Assembly: GCA_965229505.1 (NCBI GenBank)
Contig: OZ245881.1
Coordinates: 4,712,001 to 4,776,000 of the forward strand
Reading direction: 5' to 3'
DNA: 64,000 nt
From: UBA6059 sp040219045
GTDB lineage: Bacteria > Bacteroidota > Bacteroidia > Cytophagales > Cyclobacteriaceae
A model generated the notes under the pieces. The model ran no database searches. It saw only the letters and a list, made by a program, of their open reading frames with translations, and had not been told where the DNA came from. Of this stretch, positions 7,426-15,580 are shown piece by piece; the first letter of the stretch is position 1; every line of letters starts with the position of its first letter. The position numbers were made by a program, and so were the translations under genes.

Positions 7426-10400
7426 CCAGCTGTTGCCTTAATAAGGTGGTTAATAAATATATGTTCATTTTTTTATTGGTCCCTAACATTTTTGACACTT
7501 CCTTTAGTTGCTGGTCAATCTCATCTTTGTCTTTATAAGGGATAAGAATTGTTTCCTCCTGAAGCCCTTTTCCAAAGCTTGTCAGTTGTATTTTAAAGCC
7601 ATCTTGGTCTGAATTCTTTTGCTTTTTAGCTATATCCACTAGATTATCTAATTCGAACAGCGAATGTTTAATCTTTTCTTTGAGCATATCTTCTTCGGCA
7701 TCCTTAAGATTATCCAAGCTTTTACCAAGCACGACTTGACAAATTGAATTTAACCATGAGGTGCGATCATCTAAGGGCGACTTTAATCTAATAAGCAAGC
7801 TTTTTTGAGCAGGCAATAGCATGTGCTCTTTAAGCATATCGTATCTACTTGAGATCAGCTCTTTGTATTCACTAAAAGAAAGACTTTTTTGAGACAGCAC
7901 TTCTTCTACTAAATATGTTTCAACTCGATTGATCAATTCATCAAAAGAACTGCGTAGTTCCTTGATGGCTAATCTGAGTTTATTAACATATTCTTCTAAG
8001 TTGCTTTCAGACTTTAATATTTCTTTAAGGCTGGTACCTAAATTCTTTGGAAATTCTTCAAAAAACAGTTTCTCAGGATCTTGGGTCTTAATAATGGTTT
8101 CTCGAATGCTAATTGCCTCTTTAGTGAGTCTTTTGGTTTGTTGAGTATATGCGTTGAGGTCCCGATGGAATATAAGAAAAGGTCTTATACTTTCAATCAA
8201 ACTTTTATTACTGACTTTGCTGACGTCTTTTAGCTGTAATAACTCTCTATACTTATTGTATAAATCAAGCTTAACCCCCTTTACATCAAAAGCTTTTATC
8301 TCATATTTAGAAGCATTTCGTGTAAAGAGGTAGAGGAGAGCTTCATTGACTTCAGGTAAATACCCTTCTTCTTTTCCGAATAGTGCAAAATCATCTCTTT
8401 TGATGAATAAGTAGATTGGTATCCAGAAATCGAGAAAACCAGTTGTTAATTTATATGGCTTGGACTTAAAGTGCTCGTAAAAATCGTCTATAGATTTCCT
8501 TTCATTTTTTGCCAAGTCAAGAAATGCTTCACTGTGTTCCCAAAGAGGAATAAAGCTTTTTTCTGTTGGCTGCACTAATGAATATCCACCTCCTTCAATC
8601 GAGTGAATTCCTGTATTCTTTAAAAGTGTTAAGTATATGGTTTTCTCCGCAGGAAAGTGATCCTTCGAAAAATCAAGGTCTTCCTTGTGATAATTATTAA
8701 CTAGGTGTTGAAAAAGTATCTTTTTTGAGTTAGCAATATTACCTGAAATGAAATGACGGTTAATTAGCTCATTTCTAAAGACTGGAGTATTGTAATATAT
8801 TTTCTCACATACCTCTGACACTTTCTTGTAGAGTACTTTTTTGGAAGCAATCATGATCTTTTGTCCGTAATAGTACCACTCAACATCTTTCGTGAATAAT
8901 GCATCTAGTACTTGATGATTCAAAAGACTCTTTAGGCTTGCTTGAATACTTTGAAGTTCTTTAATAGCTACTTTATCATCTCCGTATTTCTTTATGACTT
9001 GACCAGTCTTTTCAATCTCATAGATGGATTCTTTAATGTCACTGATATTTTGAAAAGAGGCATAGATAAAATCATCTGTTTCGGCAGAAGCAGATAATAG
9101 AAGCTGTTTGTCAAGATTTGAATCGAATACCAGGTTGATAACACCATCGATTTGATCCTGCTTCTTAGGCAGTTCTCTAAGAGGTTCTTCTGAAATGTAA
9201 TATTGGAAGAACCTTGGTGTACCGGATTTGTAAGAAACAGATTTGGCGTTGATAACAGCAAAATCAAAGTATTCTTCAAGTTTATGGACAATATCTAGTC
9301 TTGTTTCAATCTCATTAGAGACTTGCAGCAACTCACTTTCAATATTCAGATCGGTACCTTCTGTGATTTTGTATGATTTGCTAAACCTATTGAATCTCAG
9401 AATCTTAAGATTAACTAGTTGTTTAATAGCGTTTCTAAGCTCCTTTTCATCATGGAGGTAGGAGAGGTATTCAATAATAAAGTCGTCCTCAACATGTGCG
9501 CCTTTATGACCAAATAGATTGATAAAGCCAATTACTTTGATGATGTCTTCAGCCACAATTGCCTTGCCATCAAAGTCAGAATCGATGCGATCTAATGCTA
9601 GATGAATCATAGACCATACCGTGTAGTCAGAATTGTATTTTGAATTTAGATAGGAATAAAACTCATGATACAAGTAATCATATATTTCAGGTATACCTAG
9701 TTGGGAGCTTTTACTTTGATACTTACTAAGGGTTCCTATCTCTGCTTCAAGGAATGTGAAAAGTGAGCGCTCATTTTGTCCATAACGCTGCAATGCAATG
9801 CATAGCAAGTATGACGAGATCACATCCAATGGCCATAGTTTTTCAACTATTTCTTCACCAAACTTATTTTCCAGATTGGTGATATGATATTGGTCTTGGA
9901 GAGTAAGTATCTTCTTGGAGATTTTTGAACTTGATTGATTAGATTCTGATTTGATGTTATCAGCAGCTAGTAATAAAAGCTGTTCAATCGGTTCATTGAA
10001 GGTCAGATCCTTGAACCGACCTTTAACCTTAACCCATTCGTTTCTTTCAGCTTCACTTAATCCATGACCGTAGGCTTCAAAACTTTGATGGAGCGTTGTG
10101 ATAAACAAGCCATTATGATGTGGGTCATTGAACAGCTCTGATAACTGCTGCAAGAAGTAAATTTCTTCTTGTGAATCATTTTTAACAGCGTACTCCAGCA
10201 GCTTGCCAAATTCATCGATTACCAGAAGCGTAAAAGAATCCTGTGATGATAAGCGAGTAGCTACTTCAATAAGTATATTCTCAGAAATATCAGTTCCTTT
10301 AATTAATCCTAGTTTGTTAGCCAAGATCGATTTTAGAGAATCATATTCACCGACAATATTTATGATATCTATTTGCTGAGATTTAAGATTATCCAGTCTG

Positions 10401-10618
10401 AAGAACTCTGATTTTCCAAGCAAGGACTTCTCAAAAGCCCATAAAAATGATGATTTCCCAGTACCATATGATCCAATAATATTTAGTGAATGAAATCCTT
10501 TAATGAACAAATCATTAATCTGGGTGACAATTTTTTTAGCATTAGGTGTAACTGTATAATTTAGATCATATTGCTCATCTCGAATGATATTAACCGAAGG
10601 CGAATATTTAGCTTTCAT
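7418..10618 (-). CDS. sspC: SspC: large P-loop ATPase of the phosphorothioation module
   Basis: The 1066-residue protein starts with an ATPase domain. Walker A is GSYGTGKSSF (about 49-58) and Walker B is LLVIDEFGKLLEY (about 130-142). The rest is long and mostly helical, with no recognised second enzyme domain. It resembles the large ATP-binding proteins that sit between a DUF4007 gene and a PAPS-reductase-like gene. In SspBCD systems this component is an ATPase acting with the nickase SspB and with SspD during strand-specific sulfur modification. It overlaps sspB by 11 bp and sspD by 8 bp, indicating strict co-expression. BREX-type ATPases have a similar large size, but no PglZ or methylase is nearby, which argues against BREX. 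Confidence 0.75.
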   Translation of the reverse strand: MKAKYSPSVNIIRDEQYDLNYTVTPNAKKIVTQINDLFIKGFHSLNIIGSYGTGKSSFLWAFEKSLLGKSEFFRLDNLKSQQIDIINIVGEYDSLKSILANKLGLIKGTDISENILIEVATRLSSQDSFTLLVIDEFGKLLEYAVKNDSQEEIYFLQQLSELFNDPHHNGLFITTLHQSFEAYGHGLSEAERNEWVKVKGRFKDLTFNEPIEQLLLLAADNIKSESNQSSSKISKKILTLQDQYHITNLENKFGEEIVEKLWPLDVISSYLLCIALQRYGQNERSLFTFLEAEIGTLSKYQSKSSQLGIPEIYDYLYHEFYSYLNSKYNSDYTVWSMIHLALDRIDSDFDGKAIVAEDIIKVIGFINLFGHKGAHVEDDFIIEYLSYLHDEKELRNAIKQLVNLKILRFNRFSKSYKITEGTDLNIESELLQVSNEIETRLDIVHKLEEYFDFAVINAKSVSYKSGTPRFFQYYISEEPLRELPKKQDQIDGVINLVFDSNLDKQLLLSASAETDDFIYASFQNISDIKESIYEIEKTGQVIKKYGDDKVAIKELQSIQASLKSLLNHQVLDALFTKDVEWYYYGQKIMIASKKVLYKKVSEVCEKIYYNTPVFRNELINRHFISGNIANSKKILFQHLVNNYHKEDLDFSKDHFPAEKTIYLTLLKNTGIHSIEGGGYSLVQPTEKSFIPLWEHSEAFLDLAKNERKSIDDFYEHFKSKPYKLTTGFLDFWIPIYLFIKRDDFALFGKEEGYLPEVNEALLYLFTRNASKYEIKAFDVKGVKLDLYNKYRELLQLKDVSKVSNKSLIESIRPFLIFHRDLNAYTQQTKRLTKEAISIRETIIKTQDPEKLFFEEFPKNLGTSLKEILKSESNLEEYVNKLRLAIKELRSSFDELINRVETYLVEEVLSQKSLSFSEYKELISSRYDMLKEHMLLPAQKSLLIRLKSPLDDRTSWLNSICQVVLGKSLDNLKDAEEDMLKEKIKHSLFELDNLVDIAKKQKNSDQDGFKIQLTSFGKGLQEETILIPYKDKDEIDQQLKEVSKMLGTNKKMNIYLLTTLLRQQLDD

Positions 10619-11432
10619 AGTACTCCTTCAGAATTTTTAGTGGATCAATTTGCTTCTTTAGCTGTAATTCTCTTATTCCAGCTTCATTAGAGTAGGTAAT
10701 ATCTTTGAACTCTTCTGCTATTCCTTCTAATAATTCGTTTAATCCTTCCCGACTCAAGGCAAAGACAGATCCGACGCTATTATTTTCGCTATATAAAGAT
10801 TCAAAACTTATTGAACTACTATCTTTATGACCATCAAGAATGCAGTAAAGTAGAATTGATAAAGGAAGATTTGATCGCTTCGCAGGCTCAATCTCAAGAC
10901 CACCTTTGTGCTCTATAACCAATCCCAACTCAGTAAGAATACCAGAAAAACTGTCTTCTAAATCCTTGTCATTTTTCTTCGAAACATATGTTCGTGTGAA
11001 TGCTTGAAAATCAGTTTTTAATGAGTTTGGACTTGTTTTATCTCCGAGTTCTTTTATTAAATCTTTGAAATTCGTCTGTGTAAACAATGGTTTTCGCTTT
11101 CTTAATTCATTGAATATGATTCCGTAAATTGAAGCGAACTCTTGTGATATAACCCAATAGTGTAACAGCCAAAGCGTTCCTTCGTCTTCTAAGAAAGGAT
11201 CCCATCCATCTTCACTAAATATTCTATCGGCTATAGGTTTTAAAGCTTCACTTTCGGTATCAACGAGCCCAAAAGATTTGACCCAATAACGAATGGATGA
11301 CACCATATTTTTACCGACACCAAGTAGGATAGGGGCTTCATCCTTAAAATCATAACCTGATTTTAGATGATCATAACCCTTCTTAAGCCAAAGGGACCTA
11401 CAGTGGAATGATTCGTGACCTGAAAATCTCAT
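10608..11432 (-). CDS. sspB: SspB: DUF4007 protein, nickase component of DNA phosphorothioation
   Basis: The 274-residue product opens with FSGHESFHCRSLWLKKGYD and continues with ILLGVGKNMVSSIRYWVKSFGLVD and GWDPFLEDEGTLWLLHYW. These are the signature blocks of DUF4007, the family to which, as I recall, SspB belongs. SspB is described as the nicking component that prepares one strand for sulfur incorporation. I do not see which residues are catalytic. The start codon overlaps the stop codon of the small RHH gene upstream (ATGA), so translation of the modification operon is coupled to its likely regulator. It is the first large gene of a leftward RHH-sspB-sspC-sspD operon. Confidence 0.75.
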   Translation of the reverse strand: MRFSGHESFHCRSLWLKKGYDHLKSGYDFKDEAPILLGVGKNMVSSIRYWVKSFGLVDTESEALKPIADRIFSEDGWDPFLEDEGTLWLLHYWVISQEFASIYGIIFNELRKRKPLFTQTNFKDLIKELGDKTSPNSLKTDFQAFTRTYVSKKNDKDLEDSFSGILTELGLVIEHKGGLEIEPAKRSNLPLSILLYCILDGHKDSSSISFESLYSENNSVGSVFALSREGLNELLEGIAEEFKDITYSNEAGIRELQLKKQIDPLKILKEYYES

Positions 11433-11596
11433 TTGTCAAACATTTTGAGTTGCTGACTATTTTCTACGAATTCTTCTGCGTGCTTTAAAAACCAATCTTT
11501 TAATGTGGTTTCATTAAGTGCAAGAGCTTTCCTAAGTTTCTTTTTAAAGTCAGGATCGACCTCAATTACAATTCTACCCGAATCACCTACAGCCAT
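11429..11596 (-). CDS. Short ribbon-helix-helix-like regulator heading the ssp modification operon
   Basis: This 55-codon gene encodes a strand-like segment (GRIVIEVDPDFK) followed by two predicted helices (KKLRKALALNETTLKDWFLKH and EEFVENSQQL). That is the layout of RHH DNA-binding proteins such as CopG or Arc. Its TGA overlaps the ATG of sspB. Upstream lies a strong Bacteroidota promoter whose start region is covered by a palindrome, so autorepression is likely and would control the whole sspBCD operon. An alternative role is an antitoxin-like partner, but no toxin gene is adjacent. Confidence 0.7.
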   Translation of the reverse strand: MAVGDSGRIVIEVDPDFKKKLRKALALNETTLKDWFLKHAEEFVENSQQLKMFDK

Positions 11597-11600
11597 GTTA

Positions 11601-11651
11601 TGTTACATATGTTATGTAACAAACATACTAATCTTATTGAAGAATCCCCAA
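11601..11651 (-). promoter_or_regulatory. Promoter and palindromic operator of the RHH-sspBCD operon
   Basis: On the minus strand a -33 TTG (plus coordinates 11649-11651) is followed by a 21-base spacer and a perfect -7 box TATGTTTG (11620-11627). Directly downstream, and overlapping the last base of the -7 box, is the inverted repeat TGTTACAT/ATGTAACA (arms 11601-11608 and 11614-11621, 5-bp spacer). It ends five bases before the RHH start codon. A dimer bound there would block transcription start. Confidence 0.65.
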
Positions 11652-11754
11652 GTTGGCGCACGCGTTCATTATCCTACGCACCTCTCCAAGTTGACAGTGC
11701 GCAAGTGGCTTGGGTGTAATAGCCGTTTTCACTAGAGCAGAGGAATCTTAAACA

Positions 11755-11786
11755 TTTCAGATGTTGTTTAAAATCTGATAGGTTTG
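11755..11786 (+). promoter_or_regulatory. Candidate promoter of the DUF3024 gene
   Basis: The -7 box TAGGTTTG (11779-11786) matches TAnnTTTG. A TTTC at 11755-11758, 20 bases further up, could serve as the -33 element. The start codon follows 16 bases after the -7 box, so the leader would be very short. Confidence 0.4.
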
Positions 11787-11802
11787 AATAAAAGAAAGTA
11801 AA

Positions 11803-12150
11803 ATGGCCCTAGACGTAATACAAGCTGCTGAAACTATCAATGCGCTAGAAAATTTCCTCGACAAACGCAGACTCCCGGAGCACATCAGATCGCAAGTAGA
11901 TATTAGTTATAAGATTGAAAATCAAAGCGTTATTATTTTTGAAATACGTCCACATTGGCAAAATAAGGATACGAAGATTGAGCGCCCTGTTGCTAAAACG
12001 ACCTGGGTCAACATACAAAAGCTCTGGAAGGTCTATTGGATGCGTTCCGACCTAAAATGGCATAGCTATGATCCTAAACCTACAGTAAAGAAAATTGAAG
12101 TTTTTTTGGATGCTGTGGATCAAGATGCACATGGATGTTTTTGGGGATGA
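11803..12150 (+). CDS. DUF3024 family protein
   Basis: The 115-residue protein ends in the characteristic DUF3024 blocks: WKVYWMRSDLKWHSYDPKP followed by a helix and the terminal DQDAHGCFWG. The N-terminal half has a helix and a beta-rich VIIFEIRPHW segment, and the length is typical for the family. DUF3024 proteins are small, presumably cytoplasmic, and have no known function. The gene stands alone between the ssp island promoter region and a repeat-rich intergenic stretch, with a weak candidate promoter of its own at 11755-11786. Confidence 0.85.
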   Translation: MALDVIQAAETINALENFLDKRRLPEHIRSQVDISYKIENQSVIIFEIRPHWQNKDTKIERPVAKTTWVNIQKLWKVYWMRSDLKWHSYDPKPTVKKIEVFLDAVDQDAHGCFWG

Positions 12151-12164
12151 TGGAGTAGGAGTTT

Positions 12165-12500
12165 GTTGCGTCCCAAATCCCCCTAACCCCCTGCCATGCT
12201 GGCAGTCAGGCCTTGACAAGGGGGAATACATCGATTCATTTTTTGTTGTAAATCGATGAATACCTTGAATCTCAAATGATTTCATTGGTTTCTTGACGGA
12301 ACCGTAATCATCTTCCCAATAACCTCCCCCTAACCCCCTCGATGAGGGGGAATACACCTATTGGTGATTGGGGTTATTTGATGATAATATTTCATTGGAG
12401 TTGATCCTAAGGGCTCACGACAAGACCTTAATTAGCATCGTTTGTTGGTCTATTGAATGAGTGGAATCCCCCTTATGAAGGGGGCAGGGGGGATTTGGTT
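12165..12500. repeat. Intergenic block of C-rich/G-rich hairpin repeats
   Basis: Three short elements of the same style occur at about 12176-12226, 12323-12352 and 12465-12497. Each joins a CCCCCTAACCCCCT-like arm to a GGGGG arm. They match elements at 38960-39075, 41957-42014, 49288-49363 and 49529-49553. They can form stable hairpins and are non-coding; frames through them are artefacts. Confidence 0.6.
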
Positions 12501-12514
12501 AAGCATTATCGCTT

Positions 12515-12664
12515 GACGTCATTGCGAACGCACGATACCGATGGCAATCGGATGAGTGGTGAAGCAATCTTAAGATCTTCAAGTTGAGGATAGACACGCG
12601 TGTTTAATCCACAATTCGATATTAAGATCGCTTCGCACCTGTTGCACATGCTCGCGATGACGGA
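12515..12664. repeat. Dispersed CATTGCGA / GAAGCAATCTTAA repeat, right side of the ssp island
   Basis: It starts GACGTCATTGCGAACG (12515), continues with GAAGCAATCTTAAGATC and GACACGCGTGTTTAAT, and ends with an inverted head, GATCGCTTCGCACC to CTCGCGATGACG (12664). The same series of blocks occurs at 574-651. The head and tail are inverted relative to each other, so the copy can fold back on itself. Nothing else is seen between 12151 and 12745. Confidence 0.6.
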
Positions 12665-12745
12665 ATGGAGGTTAAGCTCGTATTGTACTTACCCCACATG
12701 TGCTCATAATACAAGGCTTGCAGTAGATAAGCCGAAAAAGTCGGC

Positions 12746-13360
12746 CTAATCCTCCTCAATAGCCTCAAGGATATCCATAATCTCACCATAATCCTTAAAG
12801 CCGGGCTGGGTCTCCTCGCTACCTTTCAATGCTATACCCATGAGATGGGTCGAGGATATGAGCTCATTGACGTTTGTCGCATCAAACCCAAAGGCCAGAA
12901 TGATCTTGTATTGAGAGGAAAGCCTGATCGCCTCACCTTTGGCTTCCTCCATCAGGTCAGGCTGATCACATTCTATGACGAAGCTATCGACCAGATCATG
13001 GTTGTCCTTCAGGAAAGCCTCCATAGCAGGGATTTCATTGGAGGACCAAATGGTATAAACCAACTGTCTGCGCTGATCGAGATACTGTAGATCAGTAGCC
13101 AGATCAGTATCATCCACCTGCACATAAGATAACGTAGCTTCACCCAAGACACCTTTCACATCATCAGCATTACTCTCGACAAATCTCCCACAAAGGTCCA
13201 CACCAGCGATCCACTCGGTAATGTCACTCAGCTGCTGCAGCGGAATGGCTTTTTCACCATCCAGGTCAAAGCCCAGTACGTTGACGCCCATACCCGCGCA
13301 ATAGCGCGCATCACTTAACCCGCTGATGTTACTGACCATTACGAATGTTTTTAATGCCAT
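12746..13360 (-). CDS. TrpF-like TIM-barrel protein lacking the catalytic cysteine
   Basis: The 204-residue protein resembles phosphoribosylanthranilate isomerase in layout. An N-terminal ISGLSDARYCAGMGVNVLGFDLD matches the segment that normally reads KICGIT..DA....GAD.LGF, and the C-terminal GIALKGSEETQPGFKDYGEIMDILEAI matches the phosphate-binding end and last helix. The usual first-strand Lys-Ile-Cys-Gly is replaced by VSNISG, so the general base cysteine is missing and tryptophan synthesis activity is unlikely. No other trp genes are nearby. A diverged paralogue with another role, possibly binding a phosphosugar, is the best reading. Confidence 0.65.
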   Translation of the reverse strand: MALKTFVMVSNISGLSDARYCAGMGVNVLGFDLDGEKAIPLQQLSDITEWIAGVDLCGRFVESNADDVKGVLGEATLSYVQVDDTDLATDLQYLDQRRQLVYTIWSSNEIPAMEAFLKDNHDLVDSFVIECDQPDLMEEAKGEAIRLSSQYKIILAFGFDATNVNELISSTHLMGIALKGSEETQPGFKDYGEIMDILEAIEED

Positions 13361-13743
13361 GCGAAGTGTATTTTAAATCTGGATTTTGTCCTTGTTTGAG
13401 GCGCAAATTAAATGATTCTCGGTCTTGAATCATAAGAATCCGGAGTAGCGAAACTCAGAAAGGTTTTCTGTGTCTGGTAGTAATAACCTGAGTTCGATTA
13501 ATCAAACCTTGAAAACACTCCAAAACTGTCTTTTCGACGATAGGAGAAATCTTATTAATGTATAAAACTGAACCAGGAATATAGCGCTTTCCTCATTTTT
13601 AAGAAGATATCTCCGTTACACTGCGATATGACAGTTTTAATGGGGTTTGACTAATGCGCTATGAGCTTCATCGTTCCCAATTAAGAGATTTGAACTAGCT
13701 TTGCACTAAGCGTGTTTCGAAACATTCGAAGATTGAAATTATT
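13361..13743. other. Gene-free stretch before mnmA, with a possible promoter
   Basis: No coding frame, RNA gene or repeat is evident in these 383 bases. A TAGCTTTG at 13696-13703 matches the Bacteroidota -7 box and lies 80 bases before the preferred mnmA start, but I see no convincing -33 TTG at the right distance. Confidence 0.4.
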
Positions 13744-13782
13744 GTGAAAAACCAGGCTGTGAACCTGGCGAAAAGCAGATTG

Positions 13783-14907
13783 ATGAGTAAAGGAAGAGTA
13801 CTAGTGGCCATGAGCGGTGGCATAGACAGCAGTCTTGCAGCCGTACTACTTCATGAGCAAGGCTATGAAGTCATTGGCATGACGATGAAGACCTGGGATT
13901 ACAACAATTCCGGAGGGAGCAAGAAGGAGACAGGCTGTTGCAGCCTCGACTCGATCAATGACGCTCGTAATATCTCAGTTAACCTTGGGTTTCCCCATTA
14001 CATTCTGGACATCAGAGATGAGTTTGGTGATTATGTGATTGATCATTTTACCAATGAGTATTTGGCCGGAAGGACACCCAACCCGTGCGTCCTGTGCAAT
14101 ACGCATATCAAATGGGATGCGTTGTTGAGGAGAGCGGACAAGCTGGGTTGCGACTACATCGCGACCGGGCATTATGCCAATATCAGGGAAGTCGATGGGC
14201 GATATGTGATCAGCCGAGGCAAGGATACCAACAAAGACCAGTCGTATGCACTTTGGGGGGTCTCACAGGAGAGCCTATCTCGTACCATCCTTCCGCTAGG
14301 TCAACTGACCAAGCCGGAGATCAGAGAGATGGCCGTTGAGCGGGGTTTCTTTGAGTTGGTCAACAAGTCCGAGTCTTATGAGATCTGTTTCGTACCCGAC
14401 AATGACTATCGAGGCTTCTTGAGAAGAAGGGTTGAAGGTTTGGAAGAAAGCGTCGCAGGGGGAGAGTTTGTACTGGAAGACGGCACGGTAGTGGGTACCC
14501 ATGAAGGCTATCCGTTTTACACCGTCGGCCAACGAAAAGGTCTGGGAATTGCTTTAGGTTTTCCGGTATATGTGACTGAAATCCAGAAAGATAAGAATAG
14601 AGTCGTATTGGGCACTTTCGATGAATTATCAAGAGATGGGATGTATGTCAAGCAGCTCAACATGATGAAGTACACCGATCTCAACGGAGAGAAAATCGAT
14701 ACAGTCACTAAGGTGCGATACAATGATGGTGGCACACCCGCCGTTATTGAACAGGCCGGAGACACCATGAAAGTCTATTTTGGTAAAGGGGTGCATGCCA
14801 TTGCGCCGGGTCAGGCAGCCGTATTTTATGAAGATGATGACGTAATAGGAGGTGGCTGGATTCAATCAAGCTTTAAACAACATCAGCAAGCCCATGCGCT
14901 CGTTTAG
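13783..14907 (+). CDS. mnmA: MnmA, tRNA-specific 2-thiouridylase
   Basis: The enzyme thiolates U34 of tRNAs for Lys, Glu and Gln. It begins with the PP-loop AMSGGIDSSLAAVLL. It contains the catalytic cysteine motif GRTPNPCVLCNTHIKW, the ATGHYA block, KDTNKDQSYALWG and the second cysteine in SYEICFVPD, and ends in the usual beta-barrel domain (YTVGQRKGLGI onward). I prefer the ATG at 13783 (374 residues), because MSKGRVLVAMSGG is the usual N-terminus. An in-frame GTG at 13744 would add 13 residues. The end overlaps the following lipoprotein start by 14 bp, so the two are probably co-transcribed. Confidence 0.93.
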   Translation: MSKGRVLVAMSGGIDSSLAAVLLHEQGYEVIGMTMKTWDYNNSGGSKKETGCCSLDSINDARNISVNLGFPHYILDIRDEFGDYVIDHFTNEYLAGRTPNPCVLCNTHIKWDALLRRADKLGCDYIATGHYANIREVDGRYVISRGKDTNKDQSYALWGVSQESLSRTILPLGQLTKPEIREMAVERGFFELVNKSESYEICFVPDNDYRGFLRRRVEGLEESVAGGEFVLEDGTVVGTHEGYPFYTVGQRKGLGIALGFPVYVTEIQKDKNRVVLGTFDELSRDGMYVKQLNMMKYTDLNGEKIDTVTKVRYNDGGTPAVIEQAGDTMKVYFGKGVHAIAPGQAAVFYEDDDVIGGGWIQSSFKQHQQAHALV

Positions 14908-15580
14908 TGTACTAGTTATAGTGTTGATGTTGCTCCAGGGATGTGCGGAGGATCCCTTGCAGCCCTCTCCAATAGAAGCAGGAGCTGGATATTTTCCGGT
15001 AGGAACTAATCATACATGGGTGTATGAGGTAGAAGAAGTCAATATCAACCTGGCTGGCTTTGATACCATGAGGTATCAGCTAAGGGAGATTTTGATTGAT
15101 AGTTTCATCAATCAGTCCGATGAGATCACGTATAGACTGCAAAGGGAGAAGGATTACTATGACGGAGCAGGGTTCAGGTTTGATGAGATATGGACGGTGA
15201 CTAAAACCAACCAACATGTGGTCGTCAACGAAAGCAATCTTGGCCTGTTGAAGATGGTATTCCCTGTCATCGACGGACAAGAGTGGGATGGCAACAGCTA
15301 CAATGGTGAGCGGGAGGCATTATTCAGTATGAACTACATCTCTGCAGATACTACGATCAATGATCAGGTTTTTGCTGATGTGCTCCGGGTGACGTTAGCT
15401 GATATTCCTCAGAACCTTACAGGAATTGATGAGCGGTATGAATATTATGCACCCAACGTTGGATTGGTTGCTAAAGATTATACTACTTTGAAGTATTGTA
15501 CAAGGGATTGTACGGCCGACTTTGTGATCGAAGGAGGTAGTGTTTTGAGGCAGTCGCTTGTTTCCTATGATGCGCAATAG
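14894..15580 (+). CDS. Lipoprotein of unknown function
   Basis: From the ATG at 14894 the product has a short basic start (MRSFS), a hydrophobic stretch and the lipobox LLQGC, so it should be a lipid-anchored envelope protein of about 228 residues. The mature part begins with an acidic/proline-rich linker and is then beta-rich (FPVGTNHTWVYEVEEVNI and similar), without Cys apart from CTRDC near the end. I recognise no enzyme motif. It overlaps mnmA upstream and the subtilase gene downstream, which suggests one transcript. The mature protein might assist or be processed by the neighbouring secreted protease, but this is only context. Confidence 0.7.
   Translation: MRSFSVLVIVLMLLQGCAEDPLQPSPIEAGAGYFPVGTNHTWVYEVEEVNINLAGFDTMRYQLREILIDSFINQSDEITYRLQREKDYYDGAGFRFDEIWTVTKTNQHVVVNESNLGLLKMVFPVIDGQEWDGNSYNGEREALFSMNYISADTTINDQVFADVLRVTLADIPQNLTGIDERYEYYAPNVGLVAKDYTTLKYCTRDCTADFVIEGGSVLRQSLVSYDAQ

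Noticed and set aside
6286..11432. BREX system reading of the ATPase/PAPS-reductase genes
   Set aside because: Type 4 BREX has a PAPS-reductase-like gene and a large ATPase, but no PglZ, BrxL or methylase is present, and the DUF4007 gene fits SspB.
13361..13743. tRNA or small RNA before mnmA
   Set aside because: I looked for a cloverleaf or strong hairpin and saw none.
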